DNA of 64,000 bases. Origin: Rhizobium subbaraonis. Its GTDB lineage: Bacteria > Pseudomonadota > Alphaproteobacteria > Rhizobiales > Rhizobiaceae. The stretch's first letter is position 1. Each line of letters opens with the position of its first letter. Where the stretch lies: positions 34,701 to 98,700 of the forward strand of contig NZ_OBQD01000020.1 in NCBI RefSeq assembly GCF_900220975.1. Reading direction: 5' to 3'. This document shows, in pieces, positions 51,201 to 60,508 of the stretch. The notes beneath the pieces were generated by a model. It did no database searches, was not told the DNA's origin, and saw only the letters and a program-made list of their open reading frames with translations. The translations under genes and the position numbers were made by a program.

Positions 51201-52276
51201 GGCGTCACCAGTACGGCTGCTTCGGGCTTCCAGCTCAGCGTAATGTTCTCGCCAAGCTTAGGCAGCGGCTTGCCCGGCAGGACGCGGACGGTCACGCGCT
51301 CGTCCGCGGCGACCTCGACGAGGAGTCGGGTTTCCGATCCGGCATAGACGATCTCGGCCACGTTTCCGCGAACTTCGTTTTCGCCGGCAGAGCCGAGCTC
51401 GATATGCTCCGGCCGTACGACGAGCGCCATTTCTGCGTCATTTGCAAGGTTGTCGCCGTCGATCCGCAGGCGGCCGCTGGCGGTGGCGAGATGCGTTGCG
51501 CCGTCGGCACCGCACTCGACGCGACCCCGGAATATATTGGAGATGCCGATGAAATCCGCGGCAAACGCGGTGCGCGGACGCGCATAGATTTCGTGCGGCG
51601 GCCCGATCTGCTCGACGCGGGCATGGTTCATCAGGCAGATGCGATCCGAGAGCGCCAGCGCTTCTTCCTGGTCGTGCGTGACGTAGATGATCGTCGCACC
51701 GGTCTTGCGGTGCAGGTCCTTGATTTCGAACTGCATGTGCTCGCGCAGTTTCTTGTCGAGAGCGCCGAGCGGCTCGTCCATCAGGATGATGGCGGGCTTG
51801 TAGACGAAACAACGTGCGAGGGCGACGCGCTGCTGCTGGCCACCCGAGAGCTCGCGCGGGAACCGGCCGGCCAGGTGGCCGAGCTGCACCATCTCCAGTG
51901 CGCCCGCGACCTGCTTCTGGATATCGGCGGAGCTGAGGCCCCGCATTTTCAACGGAAAGCCGATGTTCTCGGCCACCGTCAGGTGCGGAAACAGGGCATA
52001 GTGCTGGAAGACGAGGCCGATATCGCGCTTGTGGACCGGCGTTTGGGTCTCGTCCCTTCCGTCGATGAACAGCCGCCCCTGCGTGGGGGCGACCAGTCCG
52101 CTGACCATCTGCAGCAAGGTCGTCTTGCCGGAGCCCGAAGGCCCGAGAAGCGTCAGGAACTCGCCCGGTTCGACCGCAAGATGCGTGGGCTTGAGCGCAA
52201 CGGCAGGGCCGTAGCTTTTTGCCAGTCCATCGACGAGGAGCTTTGGCTGATTGGCTTGATCGGGCTTGGCGAGCAT
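51197..52276 (-). CDS. ABC transporter ATP-binding protein (PotA-like)
   Basis: This 359-aa ATPase has Walker A GPSGSGKTTLLQMVSGL, the signature ELSGGQQQRVALARCFVYKP and Walker B IILMDEPLGALDKKLREHMQ, with LDKKLRE marking the Pot/Mal group. A C-terminal TOBE domain (VRPEHIELG onwards) is present. It lies 12 bp after the binding-protein gene. Confidence 0.93.
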   Translation of the reverse strand: MLAKPDQANQPKLLVDGLAKSYGPAVALKPTHLAVEPGEFLTLLGPSGSGKTTLLQMVSGLVAPTQGRLFIDGRDETQTPVHKRDIGLVFQHYALFPHLTVAENIGFPLKMRGLSSADIQKQVAGALEMVQLGHLAGRFPRELSGGQQQRVALARCFVYKPAIILMDEPLGALDKKLREHMQFEIKDLHRKTGATIIYVTHDQEEALALSDRICLMNHARVEQIGPPHEIYARPRTAFAADFIGISNIFRGRVECGADGATHLATASGRLRIDGDNLANDAEMALVVRPEHIELGSAGENEVRGNVAEIVYAGSETRLLVEVAADERVTVRVLPGKPLPKLGENITLSWKPEAAVLVTP

Positions 52277-52288
52277 GAGTTTTCTCCC

Positions 52289-53365
52289 TTAACCGAGGAT
52301 CCAGGCGTTGAACCGTTCCGTCATTTCCGAACGATGGGCGCTCCACCAGTCTTCACGCGCAATGGTCATGAGCTTCAGGTTCGCCTCGGACGTCGGCAGA
52401 GCTGCCGCCCGCTCGGCCGGGATGCTGTCGTAGGCCTTCAGGTTCGTCGGGCCGTAGGCGAGGAATTCGGTGAAGACCGCCTGCTGCTTCGGATCGGCGC
52501 AGAACTTCACGAACTGGCGGGCGATTTCCGCGCGTGGCGAGCCCTTGGGAATGCCCCAGCCTTCGATCGAGTAAAGACCCTGGTTCCAGACGATCTTGAC
52601 CGGCGCGCCACCGTCGATGACGGCCTGGGCTCGGGCGTTCCACAGTGCGATCAGGTCCACCTCGCCGCTCTGGATAAGCTGGCTCGACTGGGCGCCGCCG
52701 GTCCACCAGACGTCGACATGCGGCTTGATCTTCTCCAGGCTCGCATAGGCGCGCTCGATGTCGAGCGGATAGAGCTGGTCGAGGGCCACGCCATCGGCAA
52801 GCAGAGCCTGTTCCAGCGTATCGATCGGGTTCTTGCGGAGCGCACGGCGGCCGGGAAACTTCTCGACATTCCAGAAGTCCGTCCACGACGCCGGCGCCTT
52901 GGCTGCATCGAACTTGTCGGTGCGATAGGCCATGATGGTCGAGTACACGTCGATGCCGAGCCAGACCGGCGTCAGCGAATCCGGCATCAGGCCGGGTGCG
53001 TCGGCAGCAGTGAGGTTGATCGGCTCCAGAAGGTCGCGCTTTTCGAGAATGTCGCGCGCCGAAAGCGTCAGCGTGCAGACGTCCCAGCTGTAGGACTGGG
53101 TCTCGACCATCGCGCGGAACTGGGCGGTCGGCTCGGCGTCGCGGGCGACGTTGATGACCTTGATGCCGGTCGCCTTTTCGAAGGGATCGTAGAAGGCCTT
53201 GCGGTAGCCGGGGCCGTAGGGTCCACCGGGATCTGCCACGGTGAGCTGTTCATTGGCCCATGCCGTTCTCGTCAGGATGGTGGGAGCGGCCAGCGCTACG
53301 CCGAGGCCGCCTCCGATTTTCAGCAGGTTGCGGCGGTCAATCAGCATTCGCTTGTCGTTGGTCAT
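52289..53365 (-). CDS. Periplasmic solute-binding protein (PotD/type-II, Tat signal)
   Basis: This 358-aa precursor begins MTNDKRMLIDRRNLLKIGGG, a twin-arginine signal, with an AWA cleavage site near residue 37. The mature domain has NEQLTVADPGGPYGPGYRKA, YDPFEKATGIKVINVARDAE and PSGWTDFWN-like ASWTDFWNVEKFPGRRALRK, all typical of spermidine/putrescine-type binders. Trp/Asp residues of polyamine pockets are not clearly conserved, so another cationic or amide solute is possible. It is the second gene of the operon after the hydratase. Confidence 0.9.
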   Translation of the reverse strand: MTNDKRMLIDRRNLLKIGGGLGVALAAPTILTRTAWANEQLTVADPGGPYGPGYRKAFYDPFEKATGIKVINVARDAEPTAQFRAMVETQSYSWDVCTLTLSARDILEKRDLLEPINLTAADAPGLMPDSLTPVWLGIDVYSTIMAYRTDKFDAAKAPASWTDFWNVEKFPGRRALRKNPIDTLEQALLADGVALDQLYPLDIERAYASLEKIKPHVDVWWTGGAQSSQLIQSGEVDLIALWNARAQAVIDGGAPVKIVWNQGLYSIEGWGIPKGSPRAEIARQFVKFCADPKQQAVFTEFLAYGPTNLKAYDSIPAERAAALPTSEANLKLMTIAREDWWSAHRSEMTERFNAWILG

Positions 53366-53424
53366 TCTCTTACCCTCTGGTTTGTGGATTGTTGCGCCGC
53401 CTCCCGGGACGGCTTCCCGACCTG

Positions 53425-54198
53425 TCAGCTTGCCTTTCTGGCGGCGCGCTCAGCGAGGAAGAGCTCCATCATCCGCGCCGGTTCACCGGAAGCATACGCC
53501 TCCCGCTGGATGCGGACACCCGCTTCGAGGCAGTCGCGGAACCCGGCTTCGGTCATTTCCTTGAAGCGCTGCTTGTCCAGACGCATGGCGACCGGCGGCT
53601 TTGCCGCGAGTTCGCGCGCAAGCGCAAGCGACTCTTCCATGACTTTTTCCTGCGGCACGATGCGGTTGATGATGCCGATCGCATGGCACTCGTCCGATTC
53701 CATCAGGCGGCCGCTCAGCGTCAGGTCGATGGTGCGGGCGAGACCGATGATCTCGCGCATGATCCAGGGGCCGGTGGTGCTGGCGATGCCGGAATTGATT
53801 TCGGGCTGGCCCATGCGCACGCCCGGATGGCCGATGCGGAAGTCGCAGAGCAGCGCGACCTGGAAGGCCGAGCCGGCGGCCACGCCGTTCAGCGCCGCGA
53901 TCAGCGGCTTCGACAGCGAGCGCATCGCGTCATAGAGACGCTCCCACTCGCCGACCCATTCCTTGCCGCGCTCGGCGTCGAAGGTCTTGGTCTCGTTCAG
54001 GTCCTGGCCGGCACTGAAGGCACGGTCTCCGGCGCCGGTGAGGATGATCGCGCGGATCCCCTCGTCCTTCTCGAAAGCCTGGAACGCCTCGACCAGTTGC
54101 TTGCGCATCGCGCTGTGCCAGGCATTCAGGATTTCCGGGCGGTTCAGGGTGATGACGCCGACCTCGCCGTGCTGTTCCGTCAGGATGAAGCGATCCAT
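53425..54198 (-). CDS. Enoyl-CoA hydratase/isomerase family protein
   Basis: This 257-aa crotonase-fold protein has DRAFSAGQDLNETKTF and LNGVAAGSAFQVALLCDFRI for the oxyanion hole, and VRMGQPEINSGIASTTGPWI with the catalytic Glu of the GQPEI motif. It is the first gene of the operon, divergent from IclR, and is preceded by a candidate operator. With the CoA ligase at the operon end it would act on a CoA ester of the imported solute. The substrate cannot be read from the sequence. Confidence 0.9.
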   Translation of the reverse strand: MDRFILTEQHGEVGVITLNRPEILNAWHSAMRKQLVEAFQAFEKDEGIRAIILTGAGDRAFSAGQDLNETKTFDAERGKEWVGEWERLYDAMRSLSKPLIAALNGVAAGSAFQVALLCDFRIGHPGVRMGQPEINSGIASTTGPWIMREIIGLARTIDLTLSGRLMESDECHAIGIINRIVPQEKVMEESLALARELAAKPPVAMRLDKQRFKEMTEAGFRDCLEAGVRIQREAYASGEPARMMELFLAERAARKAS

Positions 54199-54226
54199 GT
54201 TTCTCTCTCCGTTTCGATGCAGTAAC

Positions 54227-54241
54227 TATTGCAATGCAATA
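54227..54241. promoter_or_regulatory. Palindromic candidate IclR operator
   Basis: TATTGCAATGCAATA is a perfect 15-bp palindrome about its central A, between the hydratase start (54198) and the iclR start (54352). IclR proteins commonly bind 15-bp palindromes of this kind. Confidence 0.5.
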
Positions 54242-54351
54242 ACTAATATGGAATAGTGTGTTCATATATATTTTTTATGTCAAGAAGCTTTTCCGCGATG
54301 CGATGGTTCTGCTATCGGTATGTGCGGCGAGGGAAGCGATTGCGGGGACAG

Positions 54352-55176
54352 ATGGCGCGCAGGTCAGACAAGGCGACAGCGGACGGAATCGAGGCTTCGG
54401 GCGAGGATCGCGATCCGCTGCTGGTGCAATCGGTGGAGAAGGCCTTCAGGGTGCTGAGGGCCTTCGACGGCACGCGACCCAATCTCAGCCTGTCGCAGAT
54501 TGCCGACGAGGCCGGTCTCGACATGAGTGCTGCGCAGCGCTTCACCCATACGTTGACGAAGCTTGGCTATCTCAGCAAGGACACCGATACGAGGCGGTTT
54601 GAACTGACCGTGAAGTCGCTGGATTTCGGCTATCATTACACACGGGCGAGCAGCCTGGTGGAGCGTGGCATGCCCTATCTTCTGCATCTCAGCAAGGAGA
54701 CGGAGGAAACGGTCAACCTCACGGTTCTCGACGATACGGACATCGTTTTCGTCTCGCGCTTCATGAGCCGTCACGTGCTGAACAACGACGTCATCACCGG
54801 CACACGGCTGCCCGCCTATTGTACCGCCCCGGGGATCGCCATCCTCTCGTCCCTGCCGGAGAAGGACGCCTATGGGGTCCTGGAAAGGTCCCATCTTCAC
54901 CCCTATACCCCCCACACCACTTGGGAGTTGGACGCGCTGCGGGAGAAGCTGAAAAAATCTGCGCTGCGGGGCTACGCCACCGCTTTCGAGGAATATTTTC
55001 ACGGAGACCTTTCGGTCGCCGCACCGGTGCTCGACGCGAACGGAAAACCCTACGGTGCGATCAACATTGCGGTATCGCGCAGTCGCTACGCGCCAGAGGA
55101 AACCGAACAGCGGTTTTCCGCGCTGGTGACGGCCGCTGCACGATCCATCTCAATGGCCGGCGGCGCCCGAAGGTAA
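54352..55176 (+). CDS. IclR-family transcriptional regulator
   Basis: This 274-aa protein has HTH VQSVEKAFRVLRAFDGTRPN and LSQIADEAGLDMSAAQRFTH at about residues 22-75. The IclR effector domain has FVSRFMSRHVLNNDVITGTR, AYCTAPGIAILSSLP and GYATAFEEYFHGDLSVAAPV. The start at 54352 (MARRSDKATAD) follows a GCGGGGA site; the ATG at 54256 lies in an AT-rich promoter stretch. It is divergent from the hydratase/importer/ligase operon and probably regulates it. Confidence 0.9.
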   Translation: MARRSDKATADGIEASGEDRDPLLVQSVEKAFRVLRAFDGTRPNLSLSQIADEAGLDMSAAQRFTHTLTKLGYLSKDTDTRRFELTVKSLDFGYHYTRASSLVERGMPYLLHLSKETEETVNLTVLDDTDIVFVSRFMSRHVLNNDVITGTRLPAYCTAPGIAILSSLPEKDAYGVLERSHLHPYTPHTTWELDALREKLKKSALRGYATAFEEYFHGDLSVAAPVLDANGKPYGAINIAVSRSRYAPEETEQRFSALVTAAARSISMAGGARR

Positions 55177-55443
55177 GTGACAGCGCAGGGCCCGGCGACC
55201 ATCGTCTCCCGCTCTCCAGAGGCCGGGTTCGGGGTGACGGCGATCGAAGTCCGGTCGTAAAGACTGCCGATCAGGTGAAATGGAGTGGCCACCGGCCTGG
55301 GTGAACGGCAGATCGCCGCGTTGACCGCCAACCTTTTGGACGCGACGAGATCCGCGAAACAAGGTGGAGGCTTGCAGATCATGGCGAAACCATCCGCCGC
55401 CTCTGCAACCCTCCCCCCTCAATACACCGCTCGCCCGCGGAAG

Positions 55444-56511
55444 CTACTCCGCAAATACTCGACCGTCGAAGAGCTTGCGAGCCGTGCGCAGGAACGAGCA
55501 CTCTTTCAAGCCACCCGGCGCATCCGCGTCGAGCAGCAGGAGAATTTCCAGGTTGCCGGTCGGATGTTCGACGGCGACCGTCTTGGCATCGCCGTCGGGA
55601 AGCGCGGCCAGGGCTGCGACGGGACTATCCGGGAACATGCAGGCCGTTGCCACGCTGAGCGCACCGAAGACCCCGATGGACGCGTGCACGCGGTGGGGAA
55701 TGAAGCTGCGGGTCATGATGGCACCACCCCCGGTCGGCGGGGCGACGAGCGTCATCTTGGGAACGGACTTCTTCGCGACATCGCCAAGGTTCATCAGGGG
55801 GCCAGCGGCGAGCCGGATGCGTTCGATGCGCGCCCTGGCGGCCTCGTTCGCCTCCAGTTCCTCGCGGCTTTCATAGCCGGTCAGGCCGAAATCCGCAGCG
55901 CGCATCACAACGACGGGCATACCGTTATCGATCAACGTACAGGTAACACCCTCGATCTCCGTCGCGGCCGATCCAGTCGGCAGCAGGGCACCGCAACTCG
56001 AACCGGCGGCATCCGTGAAGGCAAGGTAGACGGGCGCCGACGATCCGGGCACCCCGTCGATGTGCGCCTCGCCGGCATAGACGGGTCGGCCGCCTTTCGT
56101 GCGGATGCGCGCCACGGCGGATTGCGCCGTGTTCTCCATGTAGATGCGGATGGCGGTTTCGCCTTCGCCGGCCTCCACCAGCCCGCGCTCGACGGCAAAT
56201 GCGCCGACGCCGGCAAGAATGTTGCCGCAGTTCTGGCCGTCGCTGACGAGCGGTTGGTCGACGAAGACCTGGAGGAACAGGAAATCGACATCGAAGCCCG
56301 GGCGCGCCGAGGCCCGCACGACGGCCACCTTGCTGGTGAGAGGATCCGCGCCGCCGATGCCGTCGATCTGGCGGGCGTCCGGCGAGCCCATGATGCGCAG
56401 TAGGAGCCGGTCGCGTTCTGCCGGGTCCGAAGGCAGGTCGTCGGCAAGGAAATAGGCCCCCTTCGACGTGCCGCCTCTCATCATCATGCAAGGGATGCCA
56501 TCCGGCGTCAT
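55444..56511 (-). CDS. galD: PrpF-family isomerase, 4-oxalomesaconate tautomerase-like
   Basis: The protein has 355 aa counted from the ATG at 56511 (MTPDGIPCMMMRGGTSKGAY), with AGGAG at 8 nt; GTG 56520 is too close to that site. The CMMMRGGTSKGAYFLADDLP signature is that of PrpF/GalD proteins, with paired Cys near residues 8 and 97 (DGQNCGNILAG). Diaminopimelate-epimerase-like fold. In Pseudomonas GalD converts the keto to the enol form of 4-oxalomesaconate. The GalB- and aldolase-type genes in the same operon support this over aconitate isomerisation (PrpF proper). It is the last gene of the operon. Confidence 0.85.
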   Translation of the reverse strand: MTPDGIPCMMMRGGTSKGAYFLADDLPSDPAERDRLLLRIMGSPDARQIDGIGGADPLTSKVAVVRASARPGFDVDFLFLQVFVDQPLVSDGQNCGNILAGVGAFAVERGLVEAGEGETAIRIYMENTAQSAVARIRTKGGRPVYAGEAHIDGVPGSSAPVYLAFTDAAGSSCGALLPTGSAATEIEGVTCTLIDNGMPVVVMRAADFGLTGYESREELEANEAARARIERIRLAAGPLMNLGDVAKKSVPKMTLVAPPTGGGAIMTRSFIPHRVHASIGVFGALSVATACMFPDSPVAALAALPDGDAKTVAVEHPTGNLEILLLLDADAPGGLKECSFLRTARKLFDGRVFAE

Positions 56512-56542
56512 ATCCGTCACTCCTATCGATCTATGGTCCGGG

Positions 56543-57049
56543 TCAGGGAAGTGGAAGCTCGAGCAGCTTGCCGAAAAGCCCCCAGGCGATCAGCCAGAAG
56601 CCGGCGCCTGTCGCGAGCGCCCGCACCAGGGGCCTTTCGCCTGGGAAAAGCAGCGTCGCCACTCCCGTGCCGATGCCGAGGCAAAGCGCCAGCCCGATCC
56701 AGTTCGCGCTGAGTGCCACGGCGACGAAAATGCCGAGCAGGCCGGCCACGCGCGCCACGTCGATCTTCTCGCTCGACCCGCCGAAGTCGATGCCGCGCAG
56801 GACTTGAACCAGGTAGACAACCGAAACGACGAGCCCGAAGACGGACACCTGCATGGGCAGCGAGCCCGGCCCGACATCGCCGCGTGAATGGCCGGCCGGC
56901 AGCCCAAGGCTCATGAAGAGGAAGCCCGCATTCCAGGCGATGGCGATGCAGGCGGCGACGAGGTTCTGCCAGAAGTGCTTGCGGGTGGCCTCTCCCCCCG
57001 GCGCGGGGGAGAGATTGGAACCCGGAACAGCCGAAGCCTGGTTTGTCAT
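56543..57049 (-). CDS. tctB: Tripartite tricarboxylate transporter small membrane subunit (TctB)
   Basis: This 168-aa protein has four membrane helices in the TctB pattern: FWQNLVAACIAIAWNAGFLF, GLPAGHSRGDVGPGSLPMQV (the conserved PGxxP loop), and LFPGERPLVRALATGAGFWL towards the end. The start overlaps the TctC stop (ATGA). It works with TctA and TctC in secondary uptake of a carboxylate. Confidence 0.88.
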   Translation of the reverse strand: MTNQASAVPGSNLSPAPGGEATRKHFWQNLVAACIAIAWNAGFLFMSLGLPAGHSRGDVGPGSLPMQVSVFGLVVSVVYLVQVLRGIDFGGSSEKIDVARVAGLLGIFVAVALSANWIGLALCLGIGTGVATLLFPGERPLVRALATGAGFWLIAWGLFGKLLELPLP

Positions 57050-58035
57050 TGGGCGTATCCGTTCGCCTTGAGGAACTCGAGCTGGCTGGCGAGATCGCTT
57101 TCGGCGCGTTCGGTGAATTCCTCCTCCTTCCAGTCGGGACTGTCCTGCAACTGCTCTGTCTGGAATTTCTTCCAGTCCTCGGAGGCCGTGACCTTGTCCA
57201 CCGCGGCCTGGATGGTGCCGACGACGTCATCCGGCGTTCCGGCCTTCACGGCGATGCCACGCCAGACCGCACCCTCGACGTCATAGCCGAGCTCCTTGAA
57301 GGTCGGCACGTCGGGCAGGAATTCGCTGCGCTTGTCGGTGGAGATGCCGAGCAGCCGGATATCGCCACTCTTGACCTGAGCCAGTCCGGTCGACGGCGTC
57401 ATCATCGCGGCGTCAATATGCTTGCCGAGCAGGGCGAGCGTCACCTTGCCCGAGGCGTCATGCGGTATCCAGCCGCTTTCGAAACCGCCCGATTTCATCA
57501 GCTGATAGAGCATGTACTGGTGGAAACCGCCGGGCGCATGACCGCCGACCTTCAGCCCGCTCGGATTTTCCTTCATGTATTTCACGAAGTCGTCCACCGA
57601 CTTGAACGGACTGTCGGACAGGACAGCCAGCGAGGACGGCTCCGACTGCATGGCGCGCAGCATGCGGAAGTCCTTGAGTTCAAAGGGGATCAGCCCCTGG
57701 GCGATACCGAAGGTCAGCGTTCCGGTGAATACAAGGATATTGTAGCCATCCGCTGGCTGCGTCATGATCTGGGAAACACCGACCGCGCCGCTGCCGCCCG
57801 GCCGGTTGTCGACCTTCACGGTCCAGCCGGACTCCTTTTCCAGAAGCTCGGCCAGCTTGCGGCCATAGGTATCGAGCGCTCCTCCAGCACCCGCCCAGAC
57901 CACCAGCGTCACAGCCTTTTCCGGGAAGCCTGCTGCGGCGGCAGGATTTGGCAGGGCGACGCTCGAAAGCGCAAGCGCCAGTCCCAGGGCCGCCCCGGCC
58001 ATTCGCGTGCCGAACGTTCTTCTGTTTATCGTCAT
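57046..58035 (-). CDS. tctC: Tripartite tricarboxylate transporter binding protein (TctC)
   Basis: This 329-aa precursor begins MTINRRTFGTRMAGAALGLA with cleavage near AAAAGFPEKA. The Bug/TctC pattern is present: VTLVVWAGAGGALDTYGRKL, VDNRPGGSGAVGVSQIMTQP and ADGYNILVFTGTLTF. The ligand-binding loops are complete. TctC proteins bind citrate, dicarboxylates and aromatic acids (terephthalate via TphC). The neighbouring gallate/protocatechuate-type lower-pathway genes suggest a di- or tricarboxylic aromatic-derived compound. Confidence 0.9.
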   Translation of the reverse strand: MTINRRTFGTRMAGAALGLALALSSVALPNPAAAAGFPEKAVTLVVWAGAGGALDTYGRKLAELLEKESGWTVKVDNRPGGSGAVGVSQIMTQPADGYNILVFTGTLTFGIAQGLIPFELKDFRMLRAMQSEPSSLAVLSDSPFKSVDDFVKYMKENPSGLKVGGHAPGGFHQYMLYQLMKSGGFESGWIPHDASGKVTLALLGKHIDAAMMTPSTGLAQVKSGDIRLLGISTDKRSEFLPDVPTFKELGYDVEGAVWRGIAVKAGTPDDVVGTIQAAVDKVTASEDWKKFQTEQLQDSPDWKEEEFTERAESDLASQLEFLKANGYAQ

Positions 58036-58060
58036 GTCTTCTCCTCCATTGATACGGTGT

Positions 58061-59575
58061 CTAGTGCGCCGCGCCGTTCGCCGTTCCTTCGAGCCGGCGC
58101 ATGCGGCGTGCCTGGAGCCGGCGCCACAGCGGCGTCAGCAGGCTGACGAGGCTGAGCACGAGGAACAGCAGGCTGACGGGGTCGGTTATGAAAATCATGT
58201 AGTCGCCCTGCGAGGAAACCAGCGCCGTGCGGTAGTTGGATTCCACGAGGTAACCCAGCACCATGGCAAGGATGATGGGCGCGACGGGGAAGCGGAGCTT
58301 CTTCATCAGATAGCCGACCACGCCGAAGCCGAGCATAAGGTAGACGTCGAACATCAGGTTTCGGATGGCGAAGGCGCCGAGCACGGCAAAGGCCATGATG
58401 CCGACGGCGATGACCGCATCCGGCAGGCGCATCACCCGCGCCATCAGCGGCAGGAACAGGGAGCCCGCGGCATACTGCACCAGCGACGCGATGATCGTGC
58501 CGAAGAGGATCGCATAGACCAGCGACGGCGCTTCGGTAAAAAGCTGGGGACCGGGATGCAGGCCATGCATGATCAATGCGCCGACCATTATGGCGGTCGT
58601 CGGCGACCCCGGCACGCCGAGTGCGAGCAGCGGAACGAGTGCACCACCGACCGTCGCGTTGTTGGAGGCTTCCGGCGCCGCGATTCCGTTGGCCGACCCC
58701 TTGCCAAATTCCTGCGGATGGCGATCGCGAGCCCGCGCATAGTCGCGGGCGACCCAACAGGCGATGTTGCCGCCGACGCCGGGGAGAATGCCGAGCAGGG
58801 TGCCGATCACCGAGCCTGAAAGCATGGACCGCCAGGTCTCCTTCCACAGCGCGCCTGACATGAAGACATGGCCGACCTTGTCCTTGATGACAGGGGCTGC
58901 AACGACACGGCTCTCGATCATGGCAAGCGCTTCCGACACGGCGAAGAGACCGATGAGTGCGGCGAGGAACGGCACGCCTTCGTAGAGTTCGAACAGGCCG
59001 AAGGTGAAGCGCGGCGTGCCCGCGATCGGATCGATCCCGATCGTCGCAAGCGCGAGCCCGAAGGCCGCGCAGATAAGGCCCTTCACCAGCGAGCCGCCGG
59101 ACAGGGCAGCGACCGAGGTGAGGCCAAAGATGCCGACGGCGAAATAGCCCGCCGGGCCGAATTTGAGGGCGAGCGATGCCAGCGGCATGGCCAGCAGCAG
59201 CAGGGCCAGTCCGCCGAACACACCGCCTACGGTGGAAGCGGTCAGCGAGATCGAGATCGCCTCGTTCGCCTTGCCCTTGCGCGCCATGGCGTAACCGTCG
59301 ATGGCGGTCGCGGCCGCCGCCGCCGTGCCGGGTGTCGAGAGCAGAATCGCGCTGATCGACCCGCCATATTCGGCCGACGTATAAAGCGAGATCATCATCA
59401 GCATGCTGAGCTCGGGGCCGAGATTGTAGGTGAAGGGGATGAGCAGGCTCAGCCCGATCGACGGGCCGAGGCCCGGCAGGGCGCCGATGACGATGCCGAG
59501 CAGGGCACCGATGATGAGGACCGCCAGGCCCGAAAAGGAGAAGATGACGCCAAGCGACTGAAGAATGCCGTCCAT
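58061..59575 (-). CDS. tctA: Tripartite tricarboxylate transporter large membrane subunit (TctA)
   Basis: This 504-aa protein has about 12 helices. The TctA signatures are IVIGALPGLGPSIGLSLLIP near residues 27-46 and GLLLGILPGVGGN-like TLLGILPGVGGNIACWVARD with SNNATVGGALVPLLALGVPG in the centre. It lies 1 bp after the dehydrogenase stop. It is the main translocation subunit. Confidence 0.93.
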   Translation of the reverse strand: MDGILQSLGVIFSFSGLAVLIIGALLGIVIGALPGLGPSIGLSLLIPFTYNLGPELSMLMMISLYTSAEYGGSISAILLSTPGTAAAAATAIDGYAMARKGKANEAISISLTASTVGGVFGGLALLLLAMPLASLALKFGPAGYFAVGIFGLTSVAALSGGSLVKGLICAAFGLALATIGIDPIAGTPRFTFGLFELYEGVPFLAALIGLFAVSEALAMIESRVVAAPVIKDKVGHVFMSGALWKETWRSMLSGSVIGTLLGILPGVGGNIACWVARDYARARDRHPQEFGKGSANGIAAPEASNNATVGGALVPLLALGVPGSPTTAIMVGALIMHGLHPGPQLFTEAPSLVYAILFGTIIASLVQYAAGSLFLPLMARVMRLPDAVIAVGIMAFAVLGAFAIRNLMFDVYLMLGFGVVGYLMKKLRFPVAPIILAMVLGYLVESNYRTALVSSQGDYMIFITDPVSLLFLVLSLVSLLTPLWRRLQARRMRRLEGTANGAAH

Positions 59576-59576
59576 C

Positions 59577-60461
59577 TCAGAGATCCTTTGCCAGGCGGCG
59601 CGCCAGCACTGGTACGAAACCGCGGTAACCGTCCGTCACGGCAAGGCCCTGATCCTTCATCGCCGCATGGGCGGCTGCGATCGTCTCGCAGGCGGCCCGC
59701 GACATGCATGCCTTCAACCCGAGCGTCTCGATGGTTTCGGCCGCCTCGGTCATCTCGGTCACCCGCCGTGCGCCATGTTCGAAGGTGCGCGACAGGTAGT
59801 AGTCCGCAACCTGTCGCCAGTCGAGCCCGGGAAAGGTTTGCCCAACGGAATCGAGGATGCGTTCGGTGACGCCGGCGCGCTCCGCCGAGGACAACGCCTC
59901 GATCAGGAGGGCTTCCACACCCTTGATCATGACGGAGCGGATCATTTTCAACGACGAGGCCTGTCCGGGCGTATCGCCCACGGCTTCGAGGTTCATTCCA
60001 AGCGCATTCAGCCGCTCGGCGACCTCGCCCGCCCGCTTGCCGGCAACCAGGATCGGCACCTTTTCCCCATACGGCGGTACGCGCGCCATGACGGCGCCTT
60101 CGACGAAGCTTCCCTTGCCGGTCGCGATCTCCTTTGCAGCCAGCGCCTTGGTGTCGGGACCGACGGAGTTCAGGTCGATGAAGATCGCCTGCTGCGAAAG
60201 ATACGGCGCTGCCGACGCCGCGACGGCCTTGGTCGCCGCACCGACGACGAGTGACAGGACGACATCTGCCGAGGCGATACCGGCAATGTCGTCTAGCGGT
60301 TCGACGCGCCTCTGCGCGGCGATATCGCGCAGTGCGGCAGAAGCTGCCGGATCCTTGAAACGCAGGTCGTAGGCGGCAAGCCGCGCGGCGTTGCGGCCGC
60401 TGAGGCCGCCGGCGATGGATTGCGCCGCCTCGCCGAAGCCGATGAAAGCTATCGTGGTCAT
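59577..60461 (-). CDS. NAD(P)-dependent dehydrogenase with DUF1932 domain (6PGDH-like)
   Basis: The protein has 294 aa counted from the ATG at 60461 (MTTIAFIGFGEAAQSIAGGL), with GGGAGG at about 5 nt. The Rossmann motif is GFGEAAQS, a variant of GxGxxG. The middle has FIDLNSVGPDTKALAAKEIA and ASSLKMIRSVMIKGVEALLI, with the catalytic-type Lys in LKMIRS. The C-terminal helical part matches DUF1932. Similar genes occur in aromatic-acid lower pathways of alphaproteobacteria. Which intermediate it oxidises or reduces is unknown. Confidence 0.87.
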   Translation of the reverse strand: MTTIAFIGFGEAAQSIAGGLSGRNAARLAAYDLRFKDPAASAALRDIAAQRRVEPLDDIAGIASADVVLSLVVGAATKAVAASAAPYLSQQAIFIDLNSVGPDTKALAAKEIATGKGSFVEGAVMARVPPYGEKVPILVAGKRAGEVAERLNALGMNLEAVGDTPGQASSLKMIRSVMIKGVEALLIEALSSAERAGVTERILDSVGQTFPGLDWRQVADYYLSRTFEHGARRVTEMTEAAETIETLGLKACMSRAACETIAAAHAAMKDQGLAVTDGYRGFVPVLARRLAKDL

Positions 60462-60508
60462 TCGTCCTCCCGTGCGGAAAAGGTTCCTCCACCTTTCCCG
60501 GCTTCCAA

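Noticed and set aside
51122..53935. A 937-codon open frame on the plus strand opposite the Pot-type transporter genes
   Set aside because: It is antisense to three well-supported genes with clear family motifs and has itself no recognisable domain. Long antisense frames are expected at this GC content.
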